Below are positions 57,128 through 64,000 of a DNA stretch of 64,000 nt, piece by piece (positions within the stretch are counted from its first letter, which is position 1; each line of letters begins with the position of its first letter). Source of the DNA: Brachybacterium phenoliresistens. GTDB taxonomy: Bacteria > Actinomycetota > Actinomycetes > Actinomycetales > Dermabacteraceae. The notes beneath the pieces were generated by a model. It searched no databases. It worked only from the letters and a program-made list of their open reading frames with translations, and was not told the origin of the DNA. Position numbers and translations under genes: made by a program. The stretch lies in contig NZ_KK070001.1 in the NCBI RefSeq assembly GCF_000576425.1, positions 20,499-84,498 of the forward strand. The letters run 5' to 3'.

Positions 57128-59145
57128 GTTTCACGGGAAACGGCCCAGGTACGGCTGGTCCGGTGGGGGCTGACGTGCCGTGGATGCACGAGGTTCTCGG
57201 GCTCTCGCTTTGAGCTGCGCTGGTTAATCGGTCGGTGGTGGCCTTCCTGAGGCGCTGACGGCTGTCGCGTACTCGCCCCCGTTGACAGGACGTTGCGCTG
57301 TCGCGAGAACGGTCGCTCATGGGTGGGCTGCTTCAGCTGCCCGAACTGGGAGGTTTCCCGTGAAACGTAGGGCCGTGCGCCGTGGATCTTGTCGGCCGAG
57401 GACGGAGCTGATGTCCGCCCCTACTGGGCTTGATCCATGCATCATCAGAAGGAAGCTGCTGGACGTGAGCTCCGTTCGGGCGTTCCGACTGCGCCGTTTC
57501 ACGTGGAACCGCTCGGTCAGTGGAGGGAGCAGTGCAGATGGTGCATGACGAGAGCTTGCGCCAGACGGGCGACACTCCGCTGCATAGTGCCGAGAGATGC
57601 GGATTCTGCAGCGTGGCGCGTGGTCGTGCACCCATGCGTTGCACGTGAAACGCGGGACAGTTCGTGGACTGCTCCGCACGCGACCTCTCGCCGCGCGTTC
57701 GGCGCCTTTTGCCTCTGTGCTCCCCGCGCCTAGTTCCGCCGGGTAGCCGGTCCGACGTCTGGCGTGATTGGCGCGTCGCGAGGGAGGAGACTCTCCCAAG
57801 GATCGTCGTGCATACCGAGGGCTCCGCAGCTGCAGGGTGCAGGTGCTACGTCGGCGTGTTTCACGTGGAACTTGCACAACACACAACCGCTCTGCGCGCA
57901 ACGCAATGCTGCGCGGCGCTCGTGTGGACTCCTCTCGGCTTGGCCTCTACTAGTTGTGGCCGTGTGTCGGCGCGGACCGTTTCACGTGAAATCCGGACTC
58001 TCCAAGCAGTGCGGCACGCGCACGGGACGGATGGCGCAGGACCCGGATGATGCACCCGTACTGCGGCCGAGCCTGTGCTGTACTCCCGTGCTGGTCCCGG
58101 CGAAAGCCACGTCTTGTGCGGATGGGGCGCTTGGACGCCCCGGCTCCCGTGTTCGTTGGAAACGGTCACCGCCGGTCGCTTCGAACTCGAGAACGCGCGT
58201 TGCACGTGAAACGGTGACCCAGGAGCCGTGGACCGGAGAGGGGGTGCACCGTGTGCCCAAAGCAGTTTCACGTGGAACGTCCAAGGTTGTGTGTCGTGGG
58301 GCGACTCAGGATTGTGGGCCTCGCGCTTCGTGGGCAGCCGGTGCAGCCCGCACTGCTTCGGTGCTGCCTGCGGTGTGGTTTCCCGTGAAACACAGTACGG
58401 CGGCGCGTGGCGCGTCTCGTGGCGAGCTGCTCTGTCCCGTGTCGACGGCCGGGGGCGTTCATTGGTCCAGCCCTCCTCGCCTCCGGCGAGAAGCTCAGGA
58501 AAGCGCACGGCCACGGCAGCGACAAGCCTATGACCTGGGGGTTCTCATCGCGGCAGAGCGGTGCTAGTGTCACAGGGTGCGCTGGCGCCAGCGAGAACGG
58601 CTTCGAGAGGAGCCTTGCCGGCCCTCATAGGAGAGGGGTGCGGCTTGGCGACGTTGGCGCGAGAGAGGTGACAATCCTTCCTCGACCCACTCCTGCGCCG
58701 ACCGATGTTTCACGCGAAACGCCCCGCCGACTCGTGCCGGCCGACAGATCCTTGTACGCGCTCTGGTGACGCCCGGGAACCTGCCTGCCGAAGAATCGAG
58801 AAGTTCTCCCGCGATCCCGGCCGCAGCACGGAGAGTAGCTCGCTGCGACGGCGCGAGTCCGCTTCCCTCCGGCCCGCCGCAGCCCAGCCGCGCACGCCCG
58901 GGCTCAAATTACTCGCCGGTAACTGGATGTCCTGCTGCAGGCACCCCTCTCCTGGTTTCACGCGAAACAGGCGCTACCCCGTTTCACGCGAAACCAGGCA
59001 TGTCGCATCGGAGCGAACCAACCATCCTGGAGGGAGCGTCGGGCCGGCGCGCCTCGGACTGCGGTGCTGCGGCGCTCCAGCACGCGGCACTGGGCAGGCA
59101 TGATGCGAGCCGCTGTGCTCCCGCGCCCGATGTTCCCCGTGAAAC
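57128..59145. repeat. parS: Array of 13 parS-like sites (centromere)
   Basis: Consensus GTTTCACGTGAAAC, the conserved bacterial parS core. Sites (14-mers): GTTTCACGGGAAAC 57128-57141; GTTTCCCGTGAAAC 57353-57366 and 58378-58391; GTTTCACGTGGAAC 57496-57509, 57858-57871 and 58265-58278; GTTGCACGTGAAAC 57638-57651 and 58199-58212; GTTTCACGTGAAAT 57979-57992; GTTTCACGCGAAAC 58707-58720, 58955-58968 and 58981-58994; GTTCCCCGTGAAAC 59132-59145. Twelve have one substitution and the last has two. Spacing is 26-329 bp, and several gaps are near 142 or 220 bp. ParB should load here and spread. Confidence 0.92.
58542..58593 (+). promoter_or_regulatory. Possible promoter and 14-bp palindrome inside the parS region
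   Basis: TTCTCA (58542-58547), 17 bp, extended -10 TGCTAGTGT (hexamer TAGTGT 58565-58570), then CGCTGGC/GCCAGCG, a perfect 14-bp palindrome at 58580-58593. It could mark a short non-coding transcript or a protein site; evidence is weak. Confidence 0.3.
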
Positions 59146-59295
59146 CTCCACGCGCCAGCGACCGTTGAAAGCATGTCGTGCTCCCGCGTGCAGCCGACCT
59201 CGACGCTCGGAGGCGGCTGCATCGCATCAGCGGATCCGGCAGGCGGGCGGCGCGGCTGCATCAGCGTCGGGGATGTGTATGGAGCGGGTGCCCCT

Positions 59296-59633
59296 GTTCC
59301 CCGTGGACAGCGTCGGTATTCACAGTGTGCGCAACGATGTGGAAATCCAGGTTGCGACGCGGACACGATATCCACAGAGCACCTGTGAGCAGGAGTCCGG
59401 GCGAATCGGGCGTTCTCGACATCGGCGCATCGGTCCCAGCATTCGTGCAGGTCAGCGCGCCGAAGAGGGGTATGCGAAGGCTGTCACGTCTATCCTCACT
59501 CTCCACATGTCGCTGTGGATAACCCTGGGGACTGCCCCGCGTGTTGGTGTGGACAACTGTGGGGACAGCTGGGGAACAGTGCTCTGACCGGCCCACCTCT
59601 GTGCAGACCGAGCCAGATTGACAGTGGGGACAA
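59296..59633. other. DnaA-box cluster right of the parS-like array, alternative origin element
   Basis: Perfect TTATCCACA (as TGTGGATAA 59514-59522) and perfect TTGTCCACA (as TGTGGACAA 59548-59556). Weaker boxes are ATATCCACA (59368-59376), GTATTCACA (59316-59324), TGTGGAAAT (59339-59347), CTCTCCACA (59499-59507), TGGGGACAG (59560-59568) and TGGGGACAA (59625-59633). By box quality this is the best DnaA-binding cluster in the window. Confidence 0.65.
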
Positions 59634-59702
59634 GTCCGCCCATCGACGATGATGGACGGAGGACCTCGCCCTCGCGCTGCTGGGCCTGGGAGGGCTCGTG
59701 CC

Positions 59703-59747
59703 GGGGCGGCCGGGGCGGGCGGAACAGGGCGAACGGGGCGGGGCGGG
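59703..59747 (+). other. G-rich tract with at least seven G-runs
   Basis: Within 45 nt the plus strand has seven or more runs of three to four G separated by 1-5 nt, satisfying the simple G-quadruplex pattern. It lies between the DnaA cluster and the stop of the thioredoxin-like gene. Confidence 0.5.
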
Positions 59748-59748
59748 T

Positions 59749-60432
59749 CTACTGGTCGTACAGAGTGCCCGCGACCTCGTGCTTGGGTGCCGCTCCCCGC
59801 AGGCGGCGCACCTCGCGGAAACGGCGCAGCACGGCGTCGCCCGCCCGGTAGAGCTCGTCCCCTCCCGCGGACTGTTCCTGGAGGCGGAGCTCGCGATCCC
59901 CTGAGGCGGCCGTCTGCGCGGCCGTCCGTGCGGCCGGTGCTTCGGCCGGAGGCGCGACGGGGACGTCGGCGGCTGCGGGAACGAGCCGAACCGCCGCCAC
60001 CGCCCCCAGCACGGCGCGGGGCGCGGCGCCGGTGCCGTCCTCCTCCGCTGCATCGGCATCGGCCGGGACGGACCCGTCCTCCAGGTCGCCCTCGTCCACG
60101 ACCGGCTCGAAACGGATCCACGTCGGGAGGGCGTCGATGTCCCAGGCGTCGAGCTCCTCGTCGCTCGGATCGTCCAGGCGCAGGCTCAGCACATCGGCCC
60201 CTTCGCGGCGCAGCCGCCGATCCAGCTCCCGCATCACCGTCGGAGCGGGGCGGCTGGGAGCGGACCACGCCGCGGTGACGAGGACGACGACCGCGCGGGG
60301 AAGCGCCGCTCCGTCCGCGCCGTGATCCCGCGACGGACGGGCGCCAGAGGAGGCATCCCGGGGCACGCGGAGGGCCCCGGAGGCGTCGCGCGTCTCCGGG
60401 GCCCTGCGTACCGGATCAGAGGGAGGAGCCAC
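59749..60432 (-). CDS. Thioredoxin-fold protein lacking the active-site cysteines
   Basis: Up to 227 residues. The core [17 protein letters not shown]...[25 protein letters not shown] follows thioredoxin order: strand, W-x-x-x-x-R turn, long helix, strand, and cis-Pro103. Where thioredoxin has WCGPCR, this has WSAPSR: both redox Cys are Ser (57 and 60), so it cannot act as a disulfide reductase. A charged helical C-terminal extension of about 100 residues follows. It sits next to trxB, the normal place for trxA. Start uncertain: GTG 60432 overlaps trxB by 17 bp; GTG 60366 lies just after the trxB hairpin. Confidence 0.65.
   Translation of the reverse strand: MAPPSDPVRRAPETRDASGALRVPRDASSGARPSRDHGADGAALPRAVVVLVTAAWSAPSRPAPTVMRELDRRLRREGADVLSLRLDDPSDEELDAWDIDALPTWIRFEPVVDEGDLEDGSVPADADAAEEDGTGAAPRAVLGAVAAVRLVPAAADVPVAPPAEAPAARTAAQTAASGDRELRLQEQSAGGDELYRAGDAVLRRFREVRRLRGAAPKHEVAGTLYDQ
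60371..60405 (-). terminator. Hairpin just after trxB
   Basis: 12-bp perfect arms AGGGCCCCGGAG (60371-60382) and CTCCGGGGCCCT (60394-60405) around an 11-nt loop, starting 11 bp after the trxB stop. It acts either as a terminator or as an attenuator before the thioredoxin-like gene. Confidence 0.6.
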
Positions 60433-61501
60433 CGGCCTGGGCGGTCACGGGGACCGGCTGCAGATCGGCGTCGTCGACGGCGAGAGCCGCCGTGTCCGAG
60501 AGCCACCGCTCGGCATCCAGCGCCGCCTGGCAGCCGGAGCCGGCGGCCGTGATCGCCTGGCGGTAGGTGTGGTCGACGACGTCGCCGGCCGCGAAGACGC
60601 CCTCCACGCTGGTGCGGGTGGTCCGGCCCTCGACGAGGATGTAGCCCTGGTCGTCCAGCGCGAGCTTGCCGCGGAACAGGTCCGAGCGCGGCACGTGGCC
60701 GATCGCCTCGAACACGGCAGAGGTCGGGAGGGTCCGCTCCTCGCCGGTGACGGTGTCGCGGAGCGTCACCGACTCGACCTGCTCCTCCCCGTTGATGCTG
60801 GCCACCTCGGAGTTCCAGGCGAAGCGCAGCTTCGGGTCGGACTCCGCGCGACGCGCCATGATCTTCGAGGCGCGCAGCTCGTCGCGGCGGTGCACCAGGG
60901 TGACCTGGGTGCCGAAGCGGGTGAGGAACGTGGCCTCCTCGACCGCGCTGTCGCCGCCGCCGACCACGACGATCTCCTTGTCCTTGAAGAAGAAGCCGTC
61001 GCAGGTCGCGCACCAGCTGACGCCCTTGCCCGAGAGGCGGGCCTCGCCGTCGATGTCGAGGCGGCGGTAGGCGGAGCCGGTCGCGATGATCAGCGCCTTG
61101 GCGCGGTGCACGGTGCCGTCCTCGAGGGTGACCGTCTTGACCGGCCCCTCCAGCTCGACGGACACGGCGTCCTCGAGGAGGATCTCGGCACCGAAGCGCT
61201 CGGCCTGCTCCTGCATGGTGGCCATCAGCTCGGGGCCCTGGATGCCGTCGGCGAAGCCGGGGAAGTTCTCCACGTCCGTGGTGGTCATGAGCGCCCCGCC
61301 GGCATCGAGCTGCCCGGCGATGACGAGCGGCTGCATCTCGGCGCGCGCGGCGTAGATCGCGGCGGTGTACCCGGCCGGGCCGGAGCCGACGATGATGACC
61401 TCGCGGACGGTGCCGTCGTCCTCGGCCGCGGGCGCGGAGGCGGTCTGGGGCGCGAGAGAGGGGGCGCCGAGGATGTTGAGAGCCTGGATCGGCTGGGTCA
61501 T
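60416..61501 (-). CDS. trxB: Thioredoxin reductase
   Basis: 361 residues. FAD motif GSGPAGY at 39-45, redox-active Cys164-Ala-Thr-Cys167 in WCATCDG, NADPH motif [12 protein letters not shown], and a C-terminal [22 protein letters not shown] 30-residue N-terminal extension precedes the usual start. ATG 61501 with AGGAAGG about 5 nt upstream. It must reduce a thioredoxin encoded elsewhere, because the adjacent fold lacks cysteines. Confidence 0.96.
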   Translation of the reverse strand: MTQPIQALNILGAPSLAPQTASAPAAEDDGTVREVIIVGSGPAGYTAAIYAARAEMQPLVIAGQLDAGGALMTTTDVENFPGFADGIQGPELMATMQEQAERFGAEILLEDAVSVELEGPVKTVTLEDGTVHRAKALIIATGSAYRRLDIDGEARLSGKGVSWCATCDGFFFKDKEIVVVGGGDSAVEEATFLTRFGTQVTLVHRRDELRASKIMARRAESDPKLRFAWNSEVASINGEEQVESVTLRDTVTGEERTLPTSAVFEAIGHVPRSDLFRGKLALDDQGYILVEGRTTRTSVEGVFAAGDVVDHTYRQAITAAGSGCQAALDAERWLSDTAALAVDDADLQPVPVTAQAGGSSL

Positions 61502-61642
61502 GGGAGGTCCTTCCTGAAGATTCTGCGGCGGAGGAGGCGAGGCCTCGGATCCGGGTGACGGCGAGGATGTCGGGCGGGCGCGCGACGGGGAACGGGTCGG
61601 GACGGTGGGGCGGAGGTCAGCGGTCGGGCAGGATGCGGAGAG

Positions 61643-62185
61643 TCAGACGGCGCCGATCATGGCGGATCCGGACCACAGCAGGGAGCTGTCGGGACCCTCC
61701 TCGGTCGCGATGCCGCAGGAGGGCAGCACCACGGTCGCATTGACGACGCCGCCGTTGGAGTTGAGCGTGTTGCGGTCCACCGGGCCGTGGATGATCAGCC
61801 AGGCGCGTGTGCCCTCCGGTCCCCATGCGACCTCCTCCATCGTCAGCAGCGTCTCGGTGATGCCCTGTTGCTCGAAGCAGCGGTTCACGTCGAAGCTGGC
61901 CGGCGCGCGCAGCACCGTGCCCGAATCGAGCACCCGCTGCACCTCGAGGCCCAGGGTGCTCTCGGATATAACGGGCAGACCCGCCGCATTCTTCCCGGGC
62001 GCCCCCGGGGAGTCCATCGAGGTCCCGCTGATCGTGCTCGATCCCGTGGTCGACACCTCGAGGGCCTTGGACAGCATGAGGCCGATGCTCGAGGAGATCA
62101 CCAGCGCGACCACGATCAGCGGGATGGGAAGACCCATCACCGTCGGCAGGGGCCGACGGCGGGCGCGATCGGGCCGCGCTCGCAT
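61643..62185 (-). CDS. Hypothetical single-pass membrane protein
   Basis: 180 residues, unrecognised. A basic cytoplasmic head (RARPDRARRRPLP) precedes one membrane helix (GLPIPLIVVALVISSSIGLML) and an extracytoplasmic domain of about 140 residues with two Cys (NRCFEQQ, LPSCGIA) that could form a disulfide. The start codon shares one base with the preceding gene's stop. Co-transcribed with the envelope-associated gene upstream. Confidence 0.75.
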   Translation of the reverse strand: MRARPDRARRRPLPTVMGLPIPLIVVALVISSSIGLMLSKALEVSTTGSSTISGTSMDSPGAPGKNAAGLPVISESTLGLEVQRVLDSGTVLRAPASFDVNRCFEQQGITETLLTMEEVAWGPEGTRAWLIIHGPVDRNTLNSNGGVVNATVVLPSCGIATEEGPDSSLLWSGSAMIGAV

Positions 62186-64000
62186 CACTGGACGCGCACC
62201 TCGGCGATGCGCGCCCGGAAGCCGTCCCCGCCCGAGTCGCCGGGGAGCTCGGGGATCCACAGCACCACGGAGGACGCCTCGGAGAGCGGTTCCTGCGGAG
62301 TCAGGGTGACCTCCCCGTCGCCGGCGAACTCGCCGGTGGCGAGGACCTCGCCGAGCTCCCCGTTGCCCGGGTCCGCGCGCAGCTCGAGGACGCCGCCGCT
62401 GTTCTCCGCGGTGGTGACGACGACGGAGTTCAGGGTGCCGGGCTGATCGAAGGACAGCCGGACGCCCAGGCCCTCCTTGAGGTTGCCGTACTGCGCGCTG
62501 CGGTAGATCTGCGAGGACCAGGCCGAGGAGGGATCGCCGTCGGTGAGGCGGTCCTGGCGATCCAGATGGTCCGGCTCGCGGTCCGTGCCGCGCGCGAACA
62601 GCTCGGCCGATGCGAGGGAGACCACCGGGAGCGCCTCGGGCGTCGTCTCCGGCTCCGCGGTCTCCTCGGCCGGGGCCGATGTCTCCTCGGCGGCGGCGGA
62701 GGTGGTCGCCTCGCCGACGGGGTTGGTGTCCCCGCGCAGCGTCGAGGTGATGGAGGTGACCGCGAAGACGAGGGCGACGATCACGCCGAGCACGGCGAGA
62801 ACCAGGACCCACTGGGCGGTGCGGGAGCGCTGGTCGCGCGGCACCGGGGTCTGCGCATAGGTCACGGCCTCGTCGCGATCCATCGCGACGCCGACGACGT
62901 CCCGCAGCAGCGACCCCGGACCGGAGGCGGGTCGGATCTCGGTGGGCTCCTCCGCGAGGGAGGTGTCGCGGCCGCGCACCACGATCGGACCCGTGGGCGG
63001 CTGCGGGACCTGATCGGTCGACGGCTCCGCATCGTCCGGGCGCGGGGCCTCCGGCGGGGTGCTCAGCGCGTCCTGGGCGGCGTGGGCCGCCGGGACCGCG
63101 GCGCCGGCCACCGGGGCCATCGGCGCCGTGCGCTGTCCGGCATCGGCCGCAGCGGGAGTCGATGCCGGGGCCGGGCCCGAGGGGGATGCCGCCGGCGGGA
63201 CCGGGCCGGGTGCCGGCGTCGGAGCGGGAGCCGGCGCAGGAGTGGGAGCCGATGCGGGGACGGGGCTCATCGCGGCCGTCGGGGCCAGCGCGGCGGTCGG
63301 CGCCTCCGAGCGCTCGGAGCCTGCGGCATCGGCGGCGGAGTCCTCGCCGTCGGCCCCGGCCGGCGCACCCTGAGGGCCGGCGGGCGCAGTCTCGGCCTGG
63401 TCGGTCCGGGCCGGGTCGGTCTGGGCCGGGTCGGTCGTGGCATGGCCGGTCTCCGCGGGGGCGCCGTAGGCGTAGGCGGCGGGAGGCTCCGGCGCGGCCT
63501 GCACGGGAGCGGCGGACCCGTCCTCCGCGGAGGGTCCGGCGGGAGCGGAGGACTCGCTGGGTACGGAGGAACCGGCCGGGGCGGCGGCCCCGGGGGCTGC
63601 GGCCACCTCGAGATGGCCCGGGAAGGCCGCACCGCGACGGGGCTCGTCCAGGTGGAGGTCGCGGATCAGGGTCTGCGCCTCCTCGGAGGTGCGGGCGCGA
63701 TCGACCGGAGCCGCGGCGCCGGCGTCGTCCCGGGAGGGCTCAGCTGCGGAGGCATCACCCGGGGAGGCGTCCCCCTGGGAGGGATCACCCTGGGAGGGAT
63801 CACCCTGGGTGGGGCCGCTCTGGGCGGGGCCGTTCTGGGGGGCGTCGCCCGCCGGCACGGCGGACTGCTCTGCCCCGGTGGGGCTCGGGGCCGATGCCGA
63901 GGCGTCCGGGGACCCGGCACCGGGGCTCACGGCCGGGGCGGGCAGGGGCGGGGCCGGCTCCGGCGCGGCCGAGGCCGCCGTGGGACCGGCGGCGACGGCC
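62185..64000 (-). CDS. C-terminal part of a membrane protein with discoidin-like domain (partial at window edge)
   Basis: The frame is open to the right edge, so the true start lies outside; a GTG at 63930 is possible but has no visible support. Seen from the N-terminal side: about 430 residues of Ala/Pro/Gly/Glu low complexity, one membrane helix (TAQWVLVLAVLGVIVALVFAV), and a C-terminal beta domain of about 150 residues (TDGDPSSAWSSQIYRS) resembling F5/8 discoidin folds. This tail resembles that of the MurJ-associated pseudokinases encoded near trxB in many actinobacteria; the kinase-like part would be off-window. That identity is inference. Confidence 0.65.
   Translation of the reverse strand, partial: AVAAGPTAASAAPEPAPPLPAPAVSPGAGSPDASASAPSPTGAEQSAVPAGDAPQNGPAQSGPTQGDPSQGDPSQGDASPGDASAAEPSRDDAGAAAPVDRARTSEEAQTLIRDLHLDEPRRGAAFPGHLEVAAAPGAAAPAGSSVPSESSAPAGPSAEDGSAAPVQAAPEPPAAYAYGAPAETGHATTDPAQTDPARTDQAETAPAGPQGAPAGADGEDSAADAAGSERSEAPTAALAPTAAMSPVPASAPTPAPAPAPTPAPGPVPPAASPSGPAPASTPAAADAGQRTAPMAPVAGAAVPAAHAAQDALSTPPEAPRPDDAEPSTDQVPQPPTGPIVVRGRDTSLAEEPTEIRPASGPGSLLRDVVGVAMDRDEAVTYAQTPVPRDQRSRTAQWVLVLAVLGVIVALVFAVTSITSTLRGDTNPVGEATTSAAAEETSAPAEETAEPETTPEALPVVSLASAELFARGTDREPDHLDRQDRLTDGDPSSAWSSQIYRSAQYGNLKEGLGVRLSFDQPGTLNSVVVTTAENSGGVLELRADPGNGELGEVLATGEFAGDGEVTLTPQEPLSEASSVVLWIPELPGDSGGDGFRARIAEVRVQ
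63774..63815. repeat. 15-bp tandem repeats in the low-complexity gene
   Basis: Near-identical units of CCCTGGGAGGGATCA repeated about three times, encoding Asp-Pro-Ser-Gln-Gly on the minus strand. Likely variable in copy number. Confidence 0.6.

Larger units (their letters stand above)
56198..59748. other. 3.5-kb gene-free segregation/origin region
   Basis: Between the parB stop and the end of the thioredoxin-like gene no open frame has recognisable domains, a ribosome-binding site with a sensible start, or steady codon bias; frames up to about 270 residues occur on both strands but run across the repeats. Order: parB terminator; an unremarkable stretch (56258-56790); DnaA-box cluster (56794-56880); parS-like array (57128-59145); second DnaA-box cluster (59296-59633); G-rich tract (59703-59747). 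Composition is visibly less GC-biased than the flanks. Confidence 0.8.

Noticed and set aside
58150..58163. TGTTCGTTGGAAAC as a fourteenth parS-like site
   Set aside because: Only 8 of 14 positions match and the central CACGTG is lost.
59296..59309. GTTCCCCGTGGACA as a parS-like site
   Set aside because: 9 of 14 match; it is better read as a weak DnaA-box overlap.
57764..59587. Open frames of up to about 270 residues in the parB-trxB gap
   Set aside because: They cross several parS-like sites and DnaA boxes, lack domains and ribosome-binding sites, and overlap frames on the other strand; they look like chance frames in GC-rich DNA.

Overview
The window is a very high-GC chromosomal segment from an actinobacterium. 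The coding bias, the siroheme-nitrite and LplB/YtcP-type gene content, the RFN riboswitch and the dnaA/gyr/rpmH/par neighbourhood fit a member of the Micrococcales; a Brachybacterium-like (Dermabacteraceae) genome is my best guess, but that is inference. It spans the replication-origin neighbourhood plus about 34 kb of accessory genes.

Left part (1-31600): small metabolic and regulatory units. In order: a GntR/SDR pair divergent from a second SDR; a LysR gene divergent from two aldo-keto reductases; an autoregulated-looking LacI - permease - permease - lipoprotein - GH32 operon that should import and cleave a fructose-containing saccharide; a minus-strand nitrite operon (nirC-like channel, nirB, nirD, hemD, cbiX) with overlapping genes; then single genes on both strands (flavin reductase, SpoIIM-like, MerR, lipoproteins, chromate transporter, VOC, RibD-C, XRE, MFS, CPBP-like, ferredoxin reductase, ArsR-AHSA1, DUF1990, MerR-DUF998). 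Several plus-strand genes have a -10-like hexamer 6-7 nt before the start codon and look leaderless.

Middle (31600-49600, almost all minus strand): tRNA-Ala, a DLW-39 micro-gene, tRNA-Ile, an inserted phytanoyl-CoA dioxygenase/AraC pair, DUF3566, gyrA, gyrB, the ribD-ribE-ribBA-ribH operon under an FMN riboswitch (inserted between gyrB and dciA), dciA, recF, dnaN and dnaA. The dnaA-dnaN spacer has the usual actinobacterial oriC position and carries degenerate DnaA boxes.

Right part (49600-64000): rpmH-rnpA-yidD-yidC-jag-rsmG-parA-parB on the plus strand, then 3.5 kb without a credible gene, then a thioredoxin-fold protein lacking both active-site cysteines, trxB, two membrane-associated genes, and the window edge.

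The standout is the gene-free stretch 56198-59748. It holds 13 parS-like 14-mers in about 2 kb, nearly all one substitution from the perfect palindrome. It is flanked by two DnaA-box clusters that contain perfect TTGTCCACA and TTATCCACA boxes. It lies directly behind a 707-residue ParB with a roughly 410-residue disordered insert. I read it as a dedicated centromere, and possibly a second origin element, about 10 kb from the dnaA-dnaN origin.
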